In this document: positions 1-11,800 of the stretch, in pieces
Position numbering within the stretch: the stretch's first letter is position 1
How the letters are laid out: each line of letters begins with the position of its first letter
NCBI GenBank assembly: GCA_949126835.1
Contig: OX421506.1
Coordinates: 13,853,284-13,917,283, forward strand
DNA length: 64,000 bases
Source of the DNA: Anisus vortex
Lineage: Eukaryota > Mollusca > Gastropoda > Planorbidae
Direction: 5' to 3'
Notes under the pieces: generated by a model
The model's database searches: none
Told to the model about the DNA's origin: nothing
The model's input: only the letters and a program-made list of their open reading frames with translations
Position numbers and translations under genes: made by a program

Positions 1-146
1 TTCTTGGTATTTAGACTAAACTTTTATATGGCTTTTAGCCTTTTTTTTTTCTTTTTATTAATTTTTCCTCTATCTATTTTAGCCTCTCAATTAACACGTT
101 TCATCTCTATACTAGGCATAATGTTGAAACTGCAATGTTTTGATCC

Positions 147-395
147 ATAGGGCCGGTGAAGCAGCGTTCACCAGTTTCTGTGGCCACGGCATACTAGGTT
201 GTGTGACCAGCACTATGCACAGCCGCCTTTACTTAAATCCCAACTAAGGTCAGGTACCCATCAGAGCTGGGTAGACTCAGGGACATCCTCCAGACATTGG
301 AACAAATCCTAACTTTAACCACAATTTAAACCAGGACCTTCGGAATATCAGCCAAATGCGCTGCTGCTGGGCCACTCAGGCCAATGTGCCACCAC
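147..395 (-). mobile_element. tRNA-derived SINE copy, minus orientation
   Basis: Contains the family core (GGCCGGTGAAGCAGCGTTC, TCTGTGGCCACGGCATACTA, TCAGGTACCCATCAGAGCTG). The box B end is degraded here. Confidence 0.75.
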
Positions 396-1914
396 ATAGC
401 AAGAGATGATACTATTTATTATTAAGCCAGTTTTTCTGTATATAAAAAAACTGTTAAATTGTTATTTGCGGGACCCTTACAATTTATGTATTTTGTTTTT
501 TTTTCTTAAGGGGGCTTGTGTATTAGTTTGTTAAATTGTTGATGGTGTTTGGTTAGTGACAAAATCACAACTTTAAATCACAAAAGCCATTTACACAATT
601 CAATCAATAGTGTTTAATAAGCCAAAAAAATGTACGTTATTAAACAAATAAATAAATATTATAGTACAGACAGTAGGCTATTTTCAGTATAAGTCTTACT
701 ACTTCCTTCAAATTACTTTTAAATATGTATAATCCCTTTATTTTAATCAATTTAATCAAGCTTTATACAATCTCTGTCCATCCTTCTTTCCTTCCACCGC
801 TGGGCCAATTGAAATTGAGTTTTCACCCACTTTCCGTTATCATATCGAATTAAACCTTTGCTCATTAGGCCTAATCCTTTGAACTTTTTAATAAAATTTG
901 TTGAAGTTATCTCCCTTACTTCTATCTTTTTGTTTTTGTCGGTATTTTACATTCAAAAGCAACAAAATAAAATAACGAGAAGTATTCTCAAATTTCATTT
1001 TTTTTTCAAGCTACTCACTTACATGAATACAAGTTATGTTACAACCAACTAGTTTAATGATATAATAAATTCATTCACTCTTTGTATATAGAAAAGGCTA
1101 TCAAAAAGTCACATTCTATAGGCCTACGTTTTTACGGTAGAATCCACAAGCCATTGAATCTTGCATTATTCATCGCATTAAACAGTTTGCATTCAAATTC
1201 GATAATAAAAAGAGTAAAATAGTTGACGATTTATAAAAGTATTTAAAATATATTGACTTTGCGCACACGATATTAGGTTCTTTGACCAAATTTGAACATA
1301 ATATTCAAATATCGCTAGGGAAAAAAAATGTAAAATGTTTTTTTTTAGTGCAATTCTAAAAAAAAATCCATGCATTTAAAATGTATTTTTTTTTAAAGTA
1401 ATTAATTATTAGAAGGAAGGCCTACGAAAATGGATTTTTCTGTGATGTAAAGTAATTTATTGGCACATGTAGCCTAAGTCTAAGCTTACTATTTTTTTCC
1501 TTGCTTAGCTTTGAGCGTGGATATTTTTTACACGTGTGACTTCATCAAAACAGAAAGGTCATGCGCCATATCTTCGTTTAAATAACAATGACCTAATATA
1601 CTTAATAGGTGGCATATAATTTAAAACAAATAAACGCCTTCATAAAATTATTTCTAATGATAATTAATTCATTTTTAACTTTAAATCCCGAGCATTAAAA
1701 TTTATATTTTCGAAGATTAAACGTTTATTAATACAAACAATTTCTCTTTGTTAATCCCGATAAAACTATTCCAACAACAAAAAAATAAAAAAAATAAAAA
1801 TAAATTTGTCAATTATAGTGGACAGATCTGCTTTATAATTAAAACAAACATAACTTTGTGAAGTTTTTGTACTAAAATGTACCATAACTAAATAAGAAAT
1901 AGTAACCCATCAGA

Positions 1915-2170
1915 CCAAGTTGATGTATATAGGGCATGTGAAGCGGCGTTCACAAATTAACGTGGCCACGGCATACTTGGGTTTTGTGTAGCTAGCGGAA
2001 TTCCCATCCGCATTTCAGTTTTGCCCCAACTAATGTCATGTGCCCATCAGAGCTGAGTAGACTCAGGGACACCCTTCAGACCCGTAAATATAGGACTATC
2101 GTAGCCTTCACCAGGATTCGAATCTTGGACCTTCCGTACGCTGGCCGAGCGTGTAGCCACTAGCCCATTA
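1915..2170 (-). mobile_element. tRNA-derived SINE copy, minus orientation
   Basis: Full-length-looking copy. On the minus strand it reads a pol III box B, GATTCGAATC-like, followed by TGGTGAAGGCTACGA, and ends in the ACTTTACTT-type tail region. Confidence 0.75.
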
Positions 2171-2266
2171 AATAAGGAAATATTTGTTTTATTCCTTACA
2201 AGTTTCGTGAAAACGTCTGGTAATAGTGTTAAACAAAACTATACAATTTACAGCAACAAATTAATA

Positions 2267-2272
2267 TTTATT
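2267..2272 (-). promoter_or_regulatory. Candidate polyadenylation signal AATAAA for TSPEAR
   Basis: On the minus strand AATAAA lies about 310 bases past the TSPEAR stop. A second AATAAA is near 2190. Either could serve; no transcript end can be seen. Confidence 0.35.
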
Positions 2273-2344
2273 CGAGTTTTTGATAAGTTAAGATGAATAT
2301 GTCTATTTACTGTACACTTATAAACGCATAGAAAGTAAGTAAGT

Positions 2345-2505
2345 AAAATACCCTTCGGACCAAATTGATATTAGGGCCGGTGAAGCAGCGTTCACTAGTT
2401 TCTGTAGCCACGGCTTACTAAGATTTGGGGGCCAGCACAATGCCCAGACACCTTTACTTAACCCCAACTAATGTCAGGTACCCATTAGAGCTGGGTAGAC
2501 TAAAA
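2345..2505 (-). mobile_element. Truncated SINE copy, minus orientation
   Basis: Carries the CCCTTCGGACCAAATTGAT end and the GTGAAGCAGCGTTCAC core but lacks the box B half. It lies just downstream of the TSPEAR stop. Confidence 0.7.
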
Positions 2506-2584
2506 AAGTGGAGATGTAATAAAATTAATTTCTCACTTTTTCATTTATCGCCATGTTTTCGTTTTTTAAACATTAAATAAAGTC

Positions 2585-2843
2585 TTAGACAAATTTAACT
2601 TTTAATACTTCACCAACGGAACCTTTTATGTTGGCCAATAAAATAAATATATCAGTATTGTCTTTGAAATATTCGATATCTGCATTAGGCTGTGTGTACA
2701 TAGAATGAATTGGAACAAACTGATCCAGTCCTTGCCATCGATACATCATGGATGTTAGTCTTTCATTTGTGCCCCCATTCTGTGCGTTGGAAACCATCAG
2801 AAAATGATCACCGCCAACGGTAAAATGCTCCCAGTCTATTGCA
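2585..2843 (-). CDS. TSPEAR: TSPEAR terminal exon
   Basis: The acceptor ATGTCTTTTACAG precedes 2843 and the frame ends with TAA at 2587-2585. It encodes AIDWEHFTVGGDHFLMVSNA, SMMYRWQGLDQFVPIHSMYT and a C-terminus GSVGEVLKVKFV. The vertebrate tail has the same layout ([20 protein letters not shown] ... SRVLRLRTR), so this is the natural protein end. Confidence 0.92.
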
Positions 2844-5800
2844 CTGTAAAAGACATGACAAGAACGTTGTACTAATGTTCATTTACTCAAACCTCTCTAC
2901 CATTTATATAAACTAATTGCATAAGTAAAGTACCCTTCGGACCAAATTGATCATAGGGCTGGTGAAGCAGCGTTTACCAGTTTCTATGGCCACGGCATAC
3001 GAGGGGATGTGTGGCCAGCACAATGCCCAGCCGCCTTTACTTTACCCCAACTAGTGTTAGGTACCCATCAGAGCTGGGCAGACGCAGGGGCACCCTACCA
3101 AGGAAAAAATTATAGCCTGCAACAGGATTCGAACTAATTGCATAAGCAGCTCAAATACTGGTGATAATGGTTGATCAAGGGAATGACATATGTATTTGAT
3201 TGGCTTCTTCTGGTAAGAGTTATTTATTTCATAAAATGTTTCATAAATTGCATTTGTTCAATCATTAAAAATTAGGTAGACACATTCAGATATATAATAT
3301 ATTAATACTCTTCTTCTACTTCTTCATATTATTGTGGAGACCCCGTTAGGACCAAGGGAAACGTCCACAATTTTACTACGTATACAATTTTAAAACATCA
3401 CAAACAAGAATTACAAACAGATGAAAGAGTTAGTTTAACTTGGGTATATATTCGCCCCCACCCCCAACCACCTTCACCTTTCCACCTCAACCTTGCTCTA
3501 GCCGGTGCAATAAAATCTCGGATGTGCAACATGGGCAGTCCTCTATGTGTTAGCCCACCGGTGTACTTTTAATGGGAGCGTATCGGTGGTTTACACACGT
3601 CACTAGCGTTGACGCCCATGGGTACAGAAGTGAGTACAAATACTAGACTATAGGTCTGGTGATTTAGACACCGGGCTTGACGAGACTATCATTTTTTTTG
3701 CTCTTCCTTCCTCCCCACCAAGGCTTAGTGAGCTCGTCCAAGCAATGCCCATCGGAAGCGCAACAGGGACCTACCCAAGCGTCCACCCACCGATGAAGGC
3801 CTACTCTTAATGCGAGGGTATCAGTGGTTTACAATTATTTGCACTCTTCGCAAGCTTTGAAGGCCCACAACTACAGAACTGTGAATATTTACCTGTTGGT
3901 GGTAATGTCTTGATATTTTGTGAAAGCACGTTTCTTTCTGTTGAGTTTAAATATAGTCGAATTTGTACGATAGCTGTCCAGATTTCTGAAGTTTTGACTG
4001 CCATAATTGTAAGCGTTAGCTACAACAAGAAAATGTTCCTTGTTGATAGTAAAATATTCCCAGTCAGTTGCACCATTCGTCTGTTTGTTAAAAAAAAGAA
4101 AAAAGTATTTTTAAAGAGTTTTTTTTTTAGAGAATTAATTACACCTTAGCATAATTTATTTTTACTACTTTATACAATGCCACTGTGTAAACTATTATTT
4201 AGAAACATCCATTAAAAGGTTTAAAAGCAAAAGTAGAAAAAATACATAATGTTATAAAATCTTGTAAAATACTCTTTATTATTACAAGGTAACACAAATT
4301 ATTTTACAATATTAGGCTGTATTGGCCTAAAATTATTAAATATAAACATGGCCTAATCATTAAAAGCTTTTCTGTTTATTAAAAGAGTTATTCAAATTAA
4401 TTTTTCATAAACAACCGACCTTTACTAGAAGTAAAATAAATATGAGGTAATTTTAACAAATCGTGTCCTTAAAAGATACAGGTTAATAGATATGCACTAA
4501 AAGAGACAAACAATAAAAAAAGACAAACAATAAAAGAGACAAGCAATAAAAGAGACAAACCTTAAAAAAAAACATTAAAAGAGACAAACAATAAAAAAGT
4601 AATTCAGTAAAAAAAGACCAACAATAAAAGCAACACACTATAAAATAGACAAACAATAAAAATGTCAAACAATAAACGAGACGAACAATACAAAAGTCAA
4701 ACAATAAAAGAGAAAAACAATGAAAGATATATAAATTAATAAAAGAGATTTGGAAAAATATGACTCAGCGTTACGGTCACAAATAATAAGGCCTAACTGT
4801 GATAAGGAAACTGTATTATACGATAAGAAATGAATGAAGAAATGAAACCTCCAAGGTTTGAAACTGGATCCACTTTTCTTCTTGCCAAATGTAGATGACA
4901 GAGAAAACTAGCGTAGTTAACCCAGTGAAAGCATTAGCAACAACTAGGAAATGATACCCGTCCACATTAAAGTAAGTCCAGTCGTAGGCACCAATGGTTG
5001 GCAAGTCTTGATGGTGAACAAACATCTTACGTCTCCTTGACCACTTGTATATTAATGAATTTATTTTAGTGTCATCGCCTGCAAAGAAAATTGTATTCAC
5101 TTTGTTGTTTCTTTATATATTAAAACCTATATATTGGGGTCGGCAACCTTCGGAATGCGTGCCAGACGTGGCACGCGGAGGATATCCGGTAAGGCCTTGT
5201 AAGTCTCTTCTACAAGAAAAGAGTAGGATAACTTGTTGTAGGCTTTTGGCACGCTGAATGAATTAGAAATCCTACTTTGGCACACTATTATCAATAGGTT
5301 GCCGACCTCTTGCCTAATGTTCGGACATTTTATTGGACATTGAATGAATAAGTTGTGCAATGCTGACCTTTAGCGTGATTGGCAATAGCAAGGTAGTAAT
5401 TGCTGTCTATCTGAAAAGCTTCAATATCTCTAGCTGTGTAGGTTAAAATATTTTGGTAGGTCTCAAACATTCGGGCTGTCTTGTTCCATAAAAATATTGT
5501 GGAGTTTGTAGGATTAGAATTGGATGCACCGAAGTTAGCAACGGCAATAAAATACTGGAAACAAAATAAGACACATTAAGCATTGATATAAAACATAGAT
5601 TTAAATGTTAAATTCATTTTAAAACGAATGACATATATTTTACTTTTAAGAGGGAGGTAGGGTGTTAAAGGAAGGGAGGGGGAGGGGGTTAGTATAAAGT
5701 GTGTGTGTGGGGGGGGGGGGGCTACAGAGTGGGGAAGAAATTGTGCACATGAGATGGCAAGAGCAGGCTTAAACCATTAAAAAACGAATGTTTTATAAAT

Positions 5801-8800
5801 AGACGACAAGAAAAATATATATATATATAAGTAAATAAATTTCATCTCATTCATACCACTGATCTATAAAAAAAATGAATTAGGCACGGAAGTAACGTTC
5901 TTGAAGCCAAAATCAATAGGCTTTCGCGTGACTTTCACTTATCTATAAAATTATATGTCCTAAACACTGACCTGTAGGCTAATTGCATTTCAAGTGACTT
6001 GACTTCCTTTTTATCGTTTAGATTTGTTCTAATTATATTCATATAGCTTGCTTATATACATAAGTGAATAGTCTGAATGGAGTAATCAATTCTAGCCTCA
6101 ATGTGTGCAAACAAATTTAATATGGAGGCGGACCAATTATTTGTATAAATCGGTGATTCAAACACTTTTTTATTCTGGGCTGTATTAAGCCTTCACAAAA
6201 TAAAATTTCAGACATAGTTTTTTTTAGAAAAGTCGAACCTATTTTAGTTTTGTGCAGAGGCACAAGACTTAGTTTGGCACCTATGCCTATTCCAACTGTG
6301 ATACAGATTTAGACCTATATATCAGTAATAGTTTTACTATATAATTATGGTGCAACTTTACCTGGTCTTGAATAACAAAGTACTCAAAGGACTGGGCTGA
6401 AAACGTTGGAAGCGATTGATAAAGCTTAAATCTGCCTCTGGTCCATTTATAGACGCTGGATCTATCAACAATGTTTAAGAAATATATATATTAAAACTAT
6501 TATACAGAGCATTGAGTCTGCATTTTATATACGATGTAAATATAGTAAAAACAACTTAAAATGAATAATCTATAGGTTTTAATGTACTCTACTTTCCATA
6601 AGATTTAGTAGGTAACTGTGCATGACATGGAAACCTTAGTTGGATCAGAGGTCATGTCATTTTTTGAAAGGTTGACAAAATTATTTCCTAACCCGCGCTA
6701 ACTTGATCCTCTAAAACAGTAATTCCCAAACTCCCTAATGCCGCGACCCCTTAATACAGTATCTCACGTTGTGGCGACCTCCCAACCATACAGTTATTTT
6801 TGGCCCTACCTTATAACTGTAATTTGCTACTGTTATTAATTGTAATGTAAATATCTGATATGGATACATTTTTATTGTTACAAATTGAGCACAAGTAAGC
6901 TTAGGGATTAATCACAAAAACAATAATGGTCTTAGGCGATCCCCAAAGCGGCTGCGACCTACAGGTTGGGAACCGCTGCTCTATGAAAGACAGAGTCTCC
7001 CTCGTTGTGTGCCATTAGCTTCATTAAGTAGGCAAAAACTTTCAATTACAACTGCAGATATTCCATATTTGCCATTTTTACCGTTGCCATTTTACCATTG
7101 GTAAATTTGATGATGATAACTTTACTTTGCTTTGCAAAGTCAATGTTTATATTTTTTTTTAAATAACGTAATTGCATACAAGGACCGCAGCTTTAGATCA
7201 AACTACGTGTTATGATCAACTACTTTGTAATATTATAATGTTATCTTTCTTACTCTTACGTGATCCAATCAGTGTCGTAACTAGGAGAAAATGGCGACTG
7301 GGGTGTGAGGGAGTGAAATCGGAAACCCATCTCTATAATTTTATCTTGCCTTTAGGACTACTAGTAAGCTAAATCATTATTTTGTTTTATTTGGGATTTT
7401 AGTTACTAACAATTTAACACATTTTTGTCACCAAAATATTTTTGGTAAGTGATTACTTGGCGCCCATCTAATTATTAATGTCTGGAGCGTACACCCCTCT
7501 TAGATACGTTACTATATTAATATGGAATCATATTAAACAAAAGATCTGAAACTAAAATGTCTATTGGCACTTTGAAAGAAATATCCATTGCATATCAAAT
7601 GCTTTATTAAGAAACATTTCTTATCGTGTTCTACAAATTAAATAGTTTTTGTGATACAAAGAATTTGTAAAGGAATTTCGAGGTGTTAAATATAATTAGT
7701 TTGCAAAAAGTTTATTTATTGTTTGTCCTATTTTAATATGTATGTGTATGCGAAAGATTTTGTTAAAAAAGCTACTCGATGCCACACACATATAGAACAA
7801 ATAATAAAGCAAATACCTATTTACAATTAATCCTTGGAAATCAGACAAGGCAAAAACAGCAAATTGCCCTTCACCTGGAATGGTAAATACTTCAACATCT
7901 AAAGAGCTCTGTCCATCTCCTATTATTTGATAAGAAACTAGATAATCTATGCGGGCTCTTTCTGTAGAAAAGATTAATACATTTAAGAACAATCAGTTAG
8001 AATGAAATATTTCAGTTAGTAAAATTTTATTGTAAAATGAGTTGGAATGTAATATTTCAATTAGTATAATTTAATAGTAAAATGGGTTGAAATGTAATAT
8101 TTCAATTAGTAAAATTTAATAGTAAAATGGGTTGGAATGTAATATTTCAATTGTTATGTGCTTAGATTATATTTTGTTTCCCTCCTATGTAACTAACTGC
8201 ACCACTGCCAGGGCCCTAGTCTTGACCTCTAGTTGAACTCTGCTACTGTTGCGTCAAGAATTGTTGTTTACTAGAGTGTACCTAGATCATTCTTTCACCG
8301 TCTGGAACATGTTAGAAAGAGATGTTGACAATTTTTGTGAGTTATTCTTAGCCTACTTTTATTCCAGAAATCTCTAACATGTATAGTATAAATATAGGAG
8401 ATTCGCGTGATAGATAGAAGTTTTTACATCGATGTAGTATTCTTGAGTCTTGGTTTAAGCATATTGTAAGCGCATCAGTGGCAGAGCTGTATTGTATCTT
8501 TTATGTACCTGTACGCATTATTACATTGTTGTTTTATTCTGTTGTAAGGATATTCGTGAGTTGATTTTTCTTTTCTATTTTTCTTTTGATATTAATTTGA
8601 CTTAGTAAATAAATTGTTTTAAAATTGGTATCGTCTGAAGGGTTGTTTTATTAAATAAATTATTTTAATTTTTATTAATTAAGTTAGCTACAAATAATTA
8701 ATATTGTTTGTTATTTATTACAACCTCTTTAACGAGACCACTTAATTTAAATTTAATACTACAGGAGGTCTGTAATACAATTAGTAAAAGTAATTGTAAA

Positions 8801-11800
8801 ATGAGTTGGAATGAAATATTTCATTTAGTAAAATTTAATAGTAACAGACCGACCTTCATGTGTGTTGCAGTTCGGATTTGAATTTTTGAAAAAAAGTGAT
8901 TTTAAATAAATTATTTTTTTGTGTGTGCATAAATTTGTATTGAGAAATCATAAACAGTTTTCAAGTCAGTAAAATATCTTTGGATCATATAATTAATTGA
9001 TATAAAAAATGTGTTCTATTACTAGGCCACATAAGAGAAAACTATGCTAGTATGCGTGCTTGAGGAAAAGAATTAACTGTCTTAAACTGAATAGACTATA
9101 AACCTAAACTATAAACTGTGGAGGTATTCGAAGTATTCCTTTAGTGGATTATTTTCCAGTCAAATCTTGCATGATGAAAAGGTCTAGATTTTAGCAATCA
9201 AGGCTTAAACAGCTGCAGTCATTCTTGAACTGGCTGTTAGACAAGGCTTAAACAGCTGCATTCTTGAAGTGGGTGTCAGACAAGGCTTAAACAGCTGCAG
9301 TCATTCTTGAACTGGATGTGAGACAAGGCTTAAACAGCTGCAGTCATTATTGAACTGGATGTCAGACAAGGCTTAAACAGCTGCAGTCATTCTTGAACTG
9401 GATGTCAGACAAGGCTTAAACAACTGCAGTCATTCTTGAACTAGATGTCAGACAAGGATTAAACAGCTGCAGTCATTCTTGAACTGGATGTAGACAAAGA
9501 TTAAACAGTTGCAAAAGAAACTTTTTTTTAATGATCTAGAGCAGGGGTCGGCAACCTAAGGCAGACTATGGATCAATTTGTTTCTTCGGGTTACTTTACT
9601 TACTTTCTGAAGTCACAGTAAATTAAAAAAGATGATAATGACAATCAGGTTAATTTGTTATTAATTATAAAACGATTTAATTATTTTCTCTATAAAGCTA
9701 CTTTTCTTTTGTTCTTTGTCTTGCTACGGTACTAAATACATTGTCTTGTCTTATAAAAATAATATAGTTAAGCGGTTTGACTTTCAAGCTGTGGGCACGC
9801 TGAGCCATAAAACAATCCTAGTTTGAATGACAACTAGAAGCAAAAGGTTGCCGAACCCTGGTCTAGAGGATAAGGTATGAAATTCCGAGAATCAAGACGA
9901 CAGCAGCTAAAGAAACGAGTGTAAACAATTGGTTTACATAAAAACGACTTCGGTGAAAAAAATGGTTGAAAGAGGGCAACGAAAGGTCGCGTATAGATAC
10001 AAACATAATGAATAGGCTAGAAAAAAAACCTAATCTAAAGCACAACTCAGAAAATGAGTCTTTACAATACGATGAATTAACAGTCAATCGGAAACTACAC
10101 ATTTTTAGTAGGTCTAAAATATCTAACACACACTAGAGAATTATCCCTCTATTCAGTAGACGATACAAAAATTACTTAAGAGAGCCTCTTACTCAACTCT
10201 TAGATTTTCAAAAAGATGAACTCAATGACGCCCTGACTCACAATATTATATGTCACGCCTCGAGTTTAAATCAGAAATGGATAAAGAGGTACGACATCCG
10301 TTCCTGGGTAGGCCTACTTAGGCCCTACTAAATTTCAAGACTTTTTGTTAAAAGTCTATGGAATTTTATTGTTAAGAAATTGGTATTTTAAATGAGTTTG
10401 TAATTACAACGTGAGGCACGATGACCGCGCTGCAGCCCTTTTGGCTGGCGTACCGAAGGTTCAGGGTTCGAATCCTGGTGAAGGCTAGGATTTGTTACCG
10501 GAACTAAAGGGTGTCCCTGAGTTTACCCAGCTCTGATACGTACCTACCTGACATTAGTGGGAGTAAAGTAAGGCGACTGGGTAATGTGCTGGCCACACAA
10601 TCCCCCAAAAACTGGCGAACGCTGCTTCACCAGCCCTATGGATCAATTTGGTTCGATGGGATACTTTACTTATTTTCTGCAGTCACAGTACATTGAAAAT
10701 GGAATATAGATGTATAGTTTAATTCCATATTTACATTTTATTTCATTTAGCTTCGTTTGACATTCATTATAATTATATTTGCATTAATAAATAAAATTTT
10801 ATAGTTAAGTATAGTATTGACTATTGACAAATGAAAAAGTGAAACAGTATGTTGTTCGGTTTAAAGCAGTGGTTCTCAACCTTTTAAATGCCGCGACTCT
10901 TTTATACGGCTTTTCACGTTATGGCAACCCCCAACCATAAACTTTTTTTTGTCGCTACCTTATAACTGTAATGTGCTACTGTTATAAAATGTAATGTAAA
11001 TATCTCATGTAACTGTAATGTGCTACTGTTATAAAATGTAATGTAAATATCTCATGTAACTGTAATGTGCTACTGTTATAAAATGTAATGTAAATATCTC
11101 ATGTAACTGTAATGTGCTACTGTTATAAAATGTAATGTAAATATCTCATGTAACTGTAATGTGCTACTGTTATAAAATGTAATGTAAATATCTCATGTAA
11201 CTGTAATGTGCTACTGTTATAAAATGTAATGTAAATATCTCATATAACTGTAATGTGCTACGGTTATAAAATGTAATGTAAATATCTCATATAACTGTAA
11301 TACTGTAATGTGCTACTAATATAAAATGTTATGTAAATATCTCATTTAACTGTAATGTGCTAGGCTACTATTATAAAATGTAATGTAAATATATCATTTA
11401 ACTGTAATGTGCTATTGTTATAAAATGTAATGTAAATATCTCATTTAACTGTAATGTGCTACTATTATAAAATGTAATGTAAATATCTCATATAACTGTA
11501 ATGTGCTACTGTTATAAAATGTAATGTAAATATCTCACATAGGGGATGTATTTTCAGTGTTTAAAATTGAACATAATTAAAGCACAGTGCTTATTCACAA
11601 ACATCCATTTGAAATTATATATTGTGAAATATTTATTTTTAATTACAACACATCGCCAGTGCTAAGATTGAGATTGCGTCTTTCTCATCGAATTACACAA
11701 CGAAGATCATCTTTCACAACATGTCTACTTCTGTATTTAGATTTAATAATCAACAAACTGGAAAGCCTTTTCACAAAGATAAGTTGTTGGAGAAGAAGGC

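Larger units (their letters stand above)
1..2584. other. Gene-free flank downstream of TSPEAR
   Basis: AT-rich sequence with two SINE copies (about 147-395 and 1915-2170), a third at 2345-2505, poly-T tracts and no coding signal that I recognise on either strand. Confidence 0.6.

Noticed and set aside
4483..4704. Cys/Phe/Leu-rich minus frame resembling a membrane protein
   Set aside because: Produced by the A/C-rich tandem repeat; no start context, splice sites or homology.
10440..10475. Possible tRNA gene because of GGTTCGAATCC
   Set aside because: The word lies in a repeated SINE and no cloverleaf with acceptor stem can be drawn.
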